Shown here: positions 43,386-50,540 of the stretch, piece after piece | Numbering within the stretch: position 1 is the first letter of the stretch | How the letters are laid out: the number at the start of each line of letters is the position of its first letter | From: DATHTS01 sp965219305 | GTDB lineage: Bacteria > Acidobacteriota > Blastocatellia > Pyrinomonadales > Pyrinomonadaceae | Length of the DNA: 64,000 nucleotides | Direction of reading: 5' to 3' | Assembly: GCA_965219305.1 (NCBI GenBank) | Contig: OZ244725.1 | Location: 1,612,001 to 1,676,000, forward strand | Made by a program: the position numbers and the translations under genes | The notes under the pieces: model-generated | What the model was told of the DNA's origin: nothing | What the model saw: only the letters and a program-made list of their open reading frames with translations | Databases searched by the model: none

Positions 43386-44108
43386 ATGTCAACAAAATCA
43401 CCGATTGAATGGACAGAATCAACGTGGAATCCAGTAACGGGTTGCACAAAAATTAGTGATGGTTGTAAAAACTGTTACGCAGAAAAACTTGCCAAACGTT
43501 TAAAAGCGATGGGACAAGCTAACTACAAAAATGGTTTCAAACTGACTTTGCAACCTGATATGCTCGAACGTCCGTTGAGTTGGAAAAAACCGCAAACGAT
43601 CTTTGTGAATTCGATGAGCGATTTATTTCATAAAGACATTCCAATTGACTACATTCAAAGAGTTTTTGATGTAATGGCAAAAGCCGACTGGCATCAATTT
43701 CAGGTTTTAACGAAACGTTCGGAAAGGTTAAAAGAAATTAGTGGGTTGTTAAACTGGAAAACTCATATTTGGATGGGCGTAAGCGTCGAAAATCGTAAAG
43801 TAATTCATCGCATTGATGATTTGCGACATTCCGACGCGGACATAAAATTTCTTTCAATTGAGCCGCTTTTAGGAAGTTTGCCGAATCTGGACTTAACCGG
43901 AATTGATTGGGTAATTGTCGGCGGTGAATCAGGTCCAAAAGCGCGTCTGATGGAAGAAAGTTGGGTTTTAGAAATAAAACAACAATGTGATGAGCAAAAA
44001 GTGCCTTTCTTTTTCAAACAATGGGGCGGAGTCAGAAAAAAGAAAACAGGTAGAACTTTGTTAGGAAAAACTTGGGACGCAATGCCGCGAAAAGCAAGAG
44101 CCGCTTAG
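43386..44108 (+). CDS. DUF5131 / phage Gp37-Gp68 family three-Cys-motif protein
   Basis: The 240-aa protein begins SPIEWTESTWNPVTGC and carries C20-x6-C27-x2-C30-Y, a cluster reminiscent of Fe-S ligands in radical-SAM-like barrels. Downstream motifs FVNSMSDLFHKDIP, QVLTKRSERL, WMGVSVEN and DWVIVGGESGP are diagnostic of the Gp37/Gp68 family. The family occurs in phages, mobile islands and bacterial chromosomes, often beside TcmP. Its reaction is unknown. The 4-nt gap to tcmP indicates one operon, wedged between pyrimidine-catabolism genes. Confidence 0.87.
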   Translation: MSTKSPIEWTESTWNPVTGCTKISDGCKNCYAEKLAKRLKAMGQANYKNGFKLTLQPDMLERPLSWKKPQTIFVNSMSDLFHKDIPIDYIQRVFDVMAKADWHQFQVLTKRSERLKEISGLLNWKTHIWMGVSVENRKVIHRIDDLRHSDADIKFLSIEPLLGSLPNLDLTGIDWVIVGGESGPKARLMEESWVLEIKQQCDEQKVPFFFKQWGGVRKKKTGRTLLGKTWDAMPRKARAA

Positions 44109-44131
44109 CTTTGAAATAAAAAGAAAATTCT

Positions 44132-45193
44132 ATGAAAACAAAAATTAAAATCGCCGCAATTTTTACGTTTGCGATTTTCGCGCTGATGTTTTTCGTGCCG
44201 AAAGCCGAAATGCAAACGAAACAAGTTGAAACTGCCGGACAGCATTTTAAGAACATCAAGGTTTTGAACGATATGCCCACCGATCAGCTCGGCAAGGTGA
44301 TGAATATGATGAGCGCGTCTTTGGGCGTGAATTGTAATTTTTGTCATATCGAAGACGATTTTGCGAAAGAAGGCAATGAGCATAAAGACATTACCCGCGA
44401 TATGATTAAGATGACGTTTGATCTGAACAAAAATTATTTCGGCGGCAAGCAGGAAATGTCGTGCAACACTTGTCATCAAGGAAATTCGCACCCGCAGTCG
44501 GCGATCAATCTTTATCCCGCGCCGCGTGAGGAACGACCGAAACAGCCGGACGCGAAACCGTCGGTTGAGCAGATTTTGACGAAATATGAAACCGCGCTCG
44601 GCGGAAAAACGAACATCTCAAAAATAACTTCGCGGCAGATAAAAGCGCAGAGAATCGAGCCGGATAACAAAACGTTCGAGGAAGAAACCATTTTTCAAAA
44701 AGGCGCGAAAACGGCGATTGAAACGAAATACGGCGATTACGTCATCAGCGAGATTTACGACGGCGTTACGGCTTCAAAATTCGGCGGCAACAAGGATTTG
44801 CACGTTCACACGGACGAACTCGAACAGATCAAACGCGAAGCGCAGCTTTTCGCGGGCGGCGATTTGTCAAAGATTTACGAGAAAATGGAATTTCGTGCGG
44901 CGGATAAAATTGACGGGCGCGACGTTAATTTAATTATCGCTTCGACCGCCGATAATATGCGCGAACGGCTTTATTTCGACGCAATAAGCGGTTTACTCGT
45001 CCGACGAATCGCCGCCGTACCGACGGTTTTGGGAGCGTTTCAATATCAGATTGACTATCTTGATTACAAAGATTTTGGTGGCGTGAAATTGCCGACCGTC
45101 GTAAAATTCGCCGTGCCGAATATTCGCTGGACGCGGAAGATTTTGGAAGTGAAAAATAATGTTAAAATAGATGACGCGAAATTTGGGAAATGA
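44132..45193 (+). CDS. Secreted di-haem c-type cytochrome, reaction-centre-subunit-like, with C-terminal LolA-like domain
   Basis: The 353-aa protein has a signal peptide (IAAIFTFAIFALMFFVPKAEM). The haem domain (about 30-125) has CNFCH and CNTCH motifs within HFKNIKVLNDMP and NKNYFGGKQEMSCNTCHQGN; this layout recurs in Acidobacteriota proteins annotated as photosynthetic reaction-centre cytochrome c subunits. Residues about 145-353 resemble the lipoprotein-sorting/DUF4292-like fold (ETKYGDYVISEIYDGV, LYFDAISGLLVRRIA). It is probably a periplasmic electron carrier; the presence of a photosystem is not implied. Confidence 0.82.
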   Translation: MKTKIKIAAIFTFAIFALMFFVPKAEMQTKQVETAGQHFKNIKVLNDMPTDQLGKVMNMMSASLGVNCNFCHIEDDFAKEGNEHKDITRDMIKMTFDLNKNYFGGKQEMSCNTCHQGNSHPQSAINLYPAPREERPKQPDAKPSVEQILTKYETALGGKTNISKITSRQIKAQRIEPDNKTFEEETIFQKGAKTAIETKYGDYVISEIYDGVTASKFGGNKDLHVHTDELEQIKREAQLFAGGDLSKIYEKMEFRAADKIDGRDVNLIIASTADNMRERLYFDAISGLLVRRIAAVPTVLGAFQYQIDYLDYKDFGGVKLPTVVKFAVPNIRWTRKILEVKNNVKIDDAKFGK

Positions 45194-45201
45194 AGAATAG
45201 T

Positions 45202-45375
45202 TTTAGCCGCGGATTGCGCGGATGACGCGGATAAGAAAAGATAAAAACAGATAAGATTTCTGAAAGAATCGGATTCAATTTTGGTTTTTGCGAAATTCGC
45301 AACTTAGAATAGAACTATAAAATCTAAAAAATTTTCTTTCTTGAATCCGCGTCATCCGCGCAATCCGCGGCTAAA
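45202..45375. repeat. Dispersed palindrome, copy 6a, upstream of the GxxExxY gene
   Basis: The perfect 31-nt arms are at 45202-45232 and 45345-45375. The left arm starts TTTAGCCGCGGATTGCGCGG and has a 9-nt period (CGCGGATTG, CGCGGATGA, CGCGGATAA). The 112-nt loop is A/T-rich. Confidence 0.92.
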
Positions 45376-45401
45376 AAAAACAGTTCGCGGCTAAAAATCT
45401 T

Positions 45402-45839
45402 ATGGAAGATTCATTAAAACATCGTAATTTGACCGAAAAAATAATCGGCACATTTTATGAAGTTTATAATGAACTCGGTTTTGGATTTTTGGAATCTGTT
45501 TACGAAGAAGCGATGCTGATTGCTCTGCGGGCGAAAGGTTTGAAAGTTGAACAGCAAGTTTACGTTCCGGTTTGGTTTCGCGGAAAAAACATCGGTAATT
45601 TTGAAGCTGATTTAATTGTTAATAATTCGGTTATAATAGAATTGAAAGCCGTCAGAGCGATTGACGACGCGCATATTGCACAGCTTTTGAATTATTTGAA
45701 AGCCACCGAAATCGAAGTCGGTTTAGTTCTAAATTTCGGACATCGAGCCGAGTTTAAAAGAAAGGCTTTTGATAATCAGCGCAAGAAAAATTCAACGAGT
45801 TCGAAGTTAATGATGGAGAATTTGTTGTCGGAGGATTGA
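45402..45839 (+). CDS. GxxExxY protein (PDDEXK-like nuclease fold)
   Basis: The 145-aa protein contains GFLESVY (the G-x-x-E-x-x-Y motif) after LTEKIIGTFYEVYNELGFG. The PDDEXK-type active site follows: Asp in FEADLIVNN and the Glu-x-Lys in VIIELKAVRAI. The C-terminus LNFGHRAEFKRK is also conserved. The family is related to restriction-nuclease folds, with no established role. The gene is directly framed by two palindromes with almost the same arms (45202-45375 and 45847-45991), suggesting that gene and repeats form one unit. Confidence 0.9.
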   Translation: MEDSLKHRNLTEKIIGTFYEVYNELGFGFLESVYEEAMLIALRAKGLKVEQQVYVPVWFRGKNIGNFEADLIVNNSVIIELKAVRAIDDAHIAQLLNYLKATEIEVGLVLNFGHRAEFKRKAFDNQRKKNSTSSKLMMENLLSED

Positions 45840-45846
45840 AAGAAGA

Positions 45847-45991
45847 TTTAGCCGCGGATTTCGCGGAGAAACGCGGATTAAGAAAGATTTTAAAACTGAT
45901 TTTTAGATTAATTAAAAACAAATTTTATCTTCATCAAATTTAAATGAATTTCTTTCTTAAATCCGCGTCATCCGCGAAATCCGCGGCTAAA
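45847..45991. repeat. Dispersed palindrome, copy 6b, downstream of the GxxExxY gene
   Basis: The left arm starts TTTAGCCGCGGATTTCGCGG (three iterations) and the right arm ends CCGCGAAATCCGCGGCTAAA at 45991. The outer 20 nt pair perfectly and inner positions are slightly diverged. It starts 7 nt after the GxxExxY stop and ends 18 nt before the beta-ureidopropionase ATG. Confidence 0.9.
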
Positions 45992-46009
45992 AATAAAAAG
46001 TAAAAAATT

Positions 46010-46879
46010 ATGTCAAGAATAGTTAAATGCGGATTGATTCAGGCGCACAACGTCGCACCGACGGATGCGCCGATTGAGGAAATAAAACGCGCGAATATCG
46101 AAAACCAGATGAAAATGGTTGAAGATGCGGCAAATCAGGGCGTGCAGATGCTTTGTTTTCAGGAGATTTTTACTACGCCGTATTTTTGCGCCGAACAGCA
46201 GACGCGCTGGTATGAAGCGGTCGAACGAGTTCCCGACGGGAAAACCGTTCAGATGATGCAGTCGGTGGCGAAGGAAAAAGGAATGGTTTTGATCGTGCCG
46301 ATTTATGAGGAAGAAATGTCGGGCGTTTATTACAACACAGCCGCCGTGATTGATGCCGACGGGAAATATTTGGGGAAATACCGCAAGACACATATTCCGC
46401 ACGTTAATCCGGGATTTTGGGAGAAATTTTATTTTCGTCCCGGAAACTTGGGTTATCCGTGTTTCGACACGGCGTTTGCGCGAATCGGCGTTTATATTTG
46501 CTACGACCGCCATTTTCCCGAAGGTGCGCGCTGTCTCGGTTTGAACGGCGCGGAAATTATTTTTAATCCGTCGGCAACCGTCGCCGGACTTTCGGAATAT
46601 CTCTGGAAACTCGAACAACCCGCGCACGCCGTCGCCAACGGTTATTTCGTCGGCGCGATCAACCGCGTCGGCACGGAAGCACCGTGGAACATCGGCGAAT
46701 TTTACGGTCAAAGCTATTTCTGCGACCCGCGCGGACAAATTATCGCCGAGGCTTCGCGTGACAAAGACGAACTCGTCGTCGCCGATTTAAATATGGATTT
46801 GATCCGTGAAGTCCGCAATACATGGCAGTTTTTCCGTGATCGCCGTCCCGACGCTTACGGCGCAATTGTGGCGGATTAA
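46010..46879 (+). CDS. Beta-ureidopropionase (nitrilase-superfamily N-carbamoyl-beta-alanine amidohydrolase)
   Basis: The 289-aa nitrilase-fold enzyme has the catalytic triad Glu52 (CFQEIFTTPYF), Lys126 (KYRKTHIPH) and Cys164 (VYICYDRHFPEG). FYFRPGNLGYPCFDT and APWNIGEFYGQSYFCDPRG resemble eukaryotic beta-ureidopropionase and related carbamoyl amidases. It releases beta-alanine or beta-aminoisobutyrate, CO2 and ammonia from carbamoyl-beta-amino acids, step three of the pathway with dihydropyrimidinase. N-carbamoylputrescine amidase is the main alternative, but the locus favours pyrimidines. Confidence 0.9.
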   Translation: MSRIVKCGLIQAHNVAPTDAPIEEIKRANIENQMKMVEDAANQGVQMLCFQEIFTTPYFCAEQQTRWYEAVERVPDGKTVQMMQSVAKEKGMVLIVPIYEEEMSGVYYNTAAVIDADGKYLGKYRKTHIPHVNPGFWEKFYFRPGNLGYPCFDTAFARIGVYICYDRHFPEGARCLGLNGAEIIFNPSATVAGLSEYLWKLEQPAHAVANGYFVGAINRVGTEAPWNIGEFYGQSYFCDPRGQIIAEASRDKDELVVADLNMDLIREVRNTWQFFRDRRPDAYGAIVAD

Positions 46880-46885
46880 AGAAAT

Positions 46886-46919
46886 TTTAGCCGCAGATGA
46901 ACGCGGATAAACGCGGATT
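46886..46919. repeat. Solo arm of the dispersed palindrome (copy 7)
   Basis: TTTAGCCGCAGATGAACGCG followed by GATAAACGCGGATT shows the tripartite left arm with no right arm. It ends directly at the ferredoxin ATG (46920), so it forms that gene's whole leader. Confidence 0.75.
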
Positions 46920-47162
46920 ATGAATGAAGAAAGCAGAAAACATCCGTTGAATACGAAAGGCAAATATTACATCAATCAAGATTATTGCTTTTGGTGTGCG
47001 ACCTGCGAATATGTTGCCCCGAATAATTTCAAAGTAGATTCGGGAAATGCTGACTTTGGAGCATACGTTTTCAAACAGCCTGAAAATTCCGAAGAGGAAG
47101 ACAACTGTCGAGAAGCGTTAAATTCTTGTCCGCACGAAGCGATTCACGATGACGGCGAGTAA
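46920..47162 (+). CDS. Small ferredoxin (single Fe-S cluster)
   Basis: The 80-aa protein has cluster ligands in CFWCATCEYVAP (C-x2-C-x2-C) and a distant Cys-Pro in NSCPHEAIHDDGE. This resembles one-cluster 4Fe-4S/3Fe-4S ferredoxins with an acidic C-terminus. It could serve as electron donor to an oxidoreductase such as the PreT flavoprotein about 1.4 kb downstream; that is inference. The preceding palindrome arm abuts its start codon, so a normal RBS is missing. It is followed after 3 nt by a secreted unknown protein. Confidence 0.82.
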   Translation: MNEESRKHPLNTKGKYYINQDYCFWCATCEYVAPNNFKVDSGNADFGAYVFKQPENSEEEDNCREALNSCPHEAIHDDGE

Positions 47163-47165
47163 AAT

Positions 47166-47963
47166 ATGAAAAGTCTTTTAGTTATTAAACTTTTTCTAAG
47201 CATCCTGCTTGTTTTTTCCGGCTCGGCTTTTGCCCAGAGCAGCGCGAAAATCGAGCAGGAATTGGTTAGCGCGATCAAGGAAGTTCAGAAATGGTCGGAT
47301 TACGGGAGCAATTACGATGATGCAAAACTCTCGAAGGCGAATGAAGTTTTTGAAGATACACTTTTGAAATACACGAAAAACGCCGCGACGCTCAAATATC
47401 CTTTTGCGACGCTCGGCAAACTTTTGACCATCGCTACTTCGGACGACGGAAAGTTTCGCGTTTATTCGTGGGACGCGGAAACCGGCGGCACGATGCACGA
47501 TTTTTCGCGCGTTTATCAATACATGAGCGCAGACGGCAAAGTTTATTCAAAGACCGACAAACTTTCTGCGGATGAAGACGGCGCGGGCAGTTTCGTTTAC
47601 GAGATTTACACGGTCAATGCCGCCGGAGGAAATATTTACATCGTCTGCACGACTTTTATCGGTTCAAATATAGATCATTACGGCGCGGCGGATTTATATA
47701 AAATCGAAGGCGAAGAATTGATTGATAGAGTCAAACTTTTCAAAACAAAAGAAGGCTTGACCGATTCAATCGGTTTTGAATACGACTTTTTCACGGTCGC
47801 TGACCGCAAAGACCGACCGCTCAAACTTATTTTGTATGACAAACCGACGAAAACGGTTAAAATCCCGATTGTCATCGCAGACAAACAATCGCCGCTGGGC
47901 AAAGTGACAAACAGATTTATCAGCTATAAATTCGACGGAAAATATTTCGTTAAGGTGAATTGA
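47166..47963 (+). CDS. Secreted protein of unknown function
   Basis: The 265-aa protein has a signal peptide (LFLSILLVFSGSAFAQSS). The mature part contains LLTIATSDDGKFRVYSWDAETGGTMHDF and ends ISYKFDGKYFVKVN, a pattern seen in exported proteins of Bacteroidota and Acidobacteriota. No named family is assigned. Its TGA shares a base with the ATG of the RidA gene (TGATG), so the two are translationally linked. Confidence 0.7.
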   Translation: MKSLLVIKLFLSILLVFSGSAFAQSSAKIEQELVSAIKEVQKWSDYGSNYDDAKLSKANEVFEDTLLKYTKNAATLKYPFATLGKLLTIATSDDGKFRVYSWDAETGGTMHDFSRVYQYMSADGKVYSKTDKLSADEDGAGSFVYEIYTVNAAGGNIYIVCTTFIGSNIDHYGAADLYKIEGEELIDRVKLFKTKEGLTDSIGFEYDFFTVADRKDRPLKLILYDKPTKTVKIPIVIADKQSPLGKVTNRFISYKFDGKYFVKVN

Positions 47964-48349
47964 TGCAGGAAAGACAAAAATATTCGTCGGGCGCAAAATG
48001 GGAATCTGTCGTTGGCTATTCGCGGGCGGTCAAAGTCGGTTCGCGGATTTATGTGACGGGAACGACGGCGACCGATGAAAATTCAAATATCGTCGGCATC
48101 GGCGACGCTTACGCGCAGACAGTTCAGGCGATAAAAAATATTGAAAAAGCTTTGCAGGCGTTGGGCGCGAATCTTGAAAATGTCGTCAGAACGCGAATGT
48201 TCGTCACCGATATTTCGCGCTGGGAAGAATATGGACGCGCACACGGTGAATTTTTCGCCCGAATTTTGCCCGCGACAACGATGGTTGAAGTTTCAAAACT
48301 GATTGATGAAAATATGCTGATAGAAATTGAAGTTAATGCGGAATTGTAA
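47963..48349 (+). CDS. RidA/YjgF family deaminase-like protein
   Basis: The 128-aa RidA-fold protein has the subunit-interface motif VGSRIYVTGTTATDE, the IGDAYAQTVQAIKNIEKALQ helix, and VVRTRMFVTDISRWEEYGRAH with the conserved Arg that binds carboxylates. RidA hydrolyses reactive enamines/imines; close relatives act as 2-aminomuconate deaminase or in pyrimidine (RutC-like) catabolism. Either would fit genes in this window, but sequence alone does not decide. The start at 47963 overlaps the previous stop. Confidence 0.85.
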   Translation: MQERQKYSSGAKWESVVGYSRAVKVGSRIYVTGTTATDENSNIVGIGDAYAQTVQAIKNIEKALQALGANLENVVRTRMFVTDISRWEEYGRAHGEFFARILPATTMVEVSKLIDENMLIEIEVNAEL

Positions 48350-48392
48350 ATTATTTTGCATCGCAGAACGCCTAGAAACTTTAAGAAATATT

Positions 48393-48495
48393 AACCACAG
48401 ATGCACACAGATGAAATCGGATAAAAACAGGATAATTTCAATCTATCTAAACAATCCCGAAAAATCCGTGTTTATCTGTGTAAATCTGTGGCTAA
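48393..48495. repeat. Dispersed palindrome, copy 8 (CCACAGAT type)
   Basis: The left arm ACCACAGATGCACACAGATG followed by AAATCGGATAAA has three 10-nt iterations. The right arm ATCCGTGTTTATCTGTGTAA ends ATCTGTGGC at 48492. It lies between ridA and preT. Confidence 0.85.
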
Positions 48496-48528
48496 ATTCT
48501 CTTCGCATTTTTGCAGTTGTATAAAATT

Positions 48529-49881
48529 ATGTCAATAACACACGAATCACCGATAAACATAGAACAAATCGAACGTAATTTTGCGGAAATCAATCCCGCG
48601 CTGTCGCAAGCCGAAGCGGTTTTTGAGGCGAATCGCTGTCTTTATTGCTACGACGCGCCGTGTATGCACGCTTGTCCGACGCATATTGATGTGCCTTCGT
48701 TTATCAAAAAAATCGCGTCGGGAAATCTGCTCGGTTCGGCGCGGGTGATTTTTGACGCGAATCCGATTGGCGCGTCGTGTGCGCGGGTTTGTCCGGTCGA
48801 AGTTTTGTGCGAAGGCGCGTGTGTCGAGAAAACTTTGATGGATAAACCGATTGAAATTGGCAGATTGCAAAGATATGCGACGGATTATGCGGTCGAAAGC
48901 GGACGGCGGATTTTTGAAAAAGGTGCGCCGAATGGGAAATCCGTCGGGATTATCGGTTCGGGTCCGGCGGGTTTGAGTTGTGCGGCTTATCTGGCTCGAA
49001 CCGGTTATGAAGTAACGATTTACGAGAAAAAGCCGCTCGCGGGCGGACTCGACACTTACGGAATGGCGGAATATAAAATGTCGCAGAAAGATTCGCTCGA
49101 TGAAGTCGCGCTGATCGGGAAATTGGGTGTTGAATTTCGTTTGAATTGTGATGTCGGAAGCGATGTTTTGTTTGAAGATTTGCAGAAGAAACACGACGCG
49201 ATTTTCGTCGGTGTCGGTTTGGCTGCGACGAGAGATTTGAGCGTCGAAGGCGAAGATCTTGAAGGCGTGATGGACGCGCTTTATTTTATCGAAAAGATAA
49301 AAACGCGCGATTGGCAGAGCGTTCCTATCGGCAAAACGGTCGCCGTGATCGGCGCGGGAAATACGGCGATTGATGCCGTGACGCAGGCGAAACGTCTGGG
49401 TGCGGAAAAGGTTTTGATGATCTACCGGCGCACCGAAAAAGACATTTCGGCGTATCAATACGAGTATGAATTAGCCAAAAAAGACGGCATCGAATTCGTC
49501 TGGCAAACCTCGCCCGTCGAGATTTTGGGCTTTGGCGGGAAAGTTTCCGGTTTGAAATGCAAAAACGCGAACGGCGAAGAATTTGAAATTGCTTGCGACA
49601 CCGTTATCAAAGCCATCGGACAGCAGAAACAGATCGAATTTTTCAAAAATCTCGGCATTGAATTAAACGAAAAAGGTCAGGTTGCGGTGGGCGATTTGAT
49701 GCAGACATCAAACCCGAAAACCTTCGCCGGCGGCGATTGCGTCAACGGCGGCGCGGAAGCGGTTGACGCTTCGCAGATGGGAAAACTCGCCGCGCAAGGA
49801 ATTCACGAAATATTAACGGGCAAAAAATTAGAATTCGCAGGTGCAAGCGTTTCCGTTTTTCAAAAAAGCCCGCATCACTAG
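48529..49881 (+). CDS. preT: NAD-dependent dihydropyrimidine dehydrogenase, PreT-like subunit
   Basis: The 450-aa flavoprotein of the glutamate-synthase small-subunit type has N-terminal Fe-S cysteines (CLYCYDAPCMHACPTH and ASCARVCPVEVLCEGAC), an FAD motif VGIIGSGPAGLSCAAYLAR, an NAD(P)H motif VAVIGAGNTAIDA and a C-terminal FAGGDCVNGGAEAVDA. PreT passes electrons to the PreA pyrimidine-reducing subunit, step one of uracil/thymine breakdown. PreA normally sits beside PreT but is not in this window. The ATG at 48529 matches the usual start; six upstream codons are spurious. Confidence 0.9.
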   Translation: MSITHESPINIEQIERNFAEINPALSQAEAVFEANRCLYCYDAPCMHACPTHIDVPSFIKKIASGNLLGSARVIFDANPIGASCARVCPVEVLCEGACVEKTLMDKPIEIGRLQRYATDYAVESGRRIFEKGAPNGKSVGIIGSGPAGLSCAAYLARTGYEVTIYEKKPLAGGLDTYGMAEYKMSQKDSLDEVALIGKLGVEFRLNCDVGSDVLFEDLQKKHDAIFVGVGLAATRDLSVEGEDLEGVMDALYFIEKIKTRDWQSVPIGKTVAVIGAGNTAIDAVTQAKRLGAEKVLMIYRRTEKDISAYQYEYELAKKDGIEFVWQTSPVEILGFGGKVSGLKCKNANGEEFEIACDTVIKAIGQQKQIEFFKNLGIELNEKGQVAVGDLMQTSNPKTFAGGDCVNGGAEAVDASQMGKLAAQGIHEILTGKKLEFAGASVSVFQKSPHH

Positions 49882-50540
49882 ATTTGTAATAAATTGTCTG
49901 ACATTTGCCAGACTGTTTGAAGAAATTTTTGAAAAAGTTTCGCAAATAAATTCGCCAGAAAGATTACCGACTAAAAATCTGAGTCAAAAATTGAAAATGA
50001 ACAAATGAAAATCAAGAGTTTCGTGTGCCGAAAAACTTAAATAGATATTTAAGTTTTTTTGCAAAAGGTTTGATAACGAATAATGCAAATGATCGAGAAT
50101 TTTTCGACATTTTCCGGTTGAAAATTATCGAAATAGGCGAGAGTTTTGTTTTGCCGCAAATTGTTCCAGATATTAAGGCTTTTCTGATAAATTTCGATGG
50201 CTTGAGTATGTTCGTCCGCAATTTTTGCGCCGGATTTTTCCGCGATGGAAGATGATTGTAAAGTTGTTAAATAGACTTACACCGACGACGATAATATTAA
50301 ACTGCTTTTCAAAGCAAAATACGATCCGCCGTAACTTCATAATATTCATACGATGCGATTTTTCGACGCGGACGGCATTAATATAGATTATAAATACAAC
50401 CTTATTAACGAAATATTTCAAAACAAAAAGCACGATTTCAATTAAATAAAATCCCTTTATTTCCGCGCTCAACTTCGGATTTGTTATAATTTTTACAAGT
50501 TAAAGATTCAAGGATGAAAATCTTTTACATTTTAAAAATT
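49882..50540. other. 659-nt gap with a decayed TPR-like segment
   Basis: No intact gene is seen. On the minus strand 50258 to 50049 reads SIAEKSGAKIADEHTQ, then AIEIYQKSLNIWNNL, and stops at TAA; this resembles one TPR unit of the tetratricopeptide/CHAT-type proteins, with frame decay after it. The remainder is A/T-rich. The region must carry the nadA promoter, but I see no convincing hexamers. Confidence 0.4.

Noticed and set aside
44132..45193. Evidence for a photosystem from the reaction-centre-like cytochrome
   Set aside because: Acidobacteriota carry many such cytochromes without photosynthesis, and no reaction-centre core genes are present.
45202..45375. Considered as a CRISPR-like or terminator element because of the perfect long arms
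   Set aside because: Only two arms with one long loop and iterated 9-nt words inside the arms; no spacer array and no T-run.
48327..48524. 65-codon plus-strand frame between ridA and preT
   Set aside because: It is mostly translation of dispersed palindrome copy 8.
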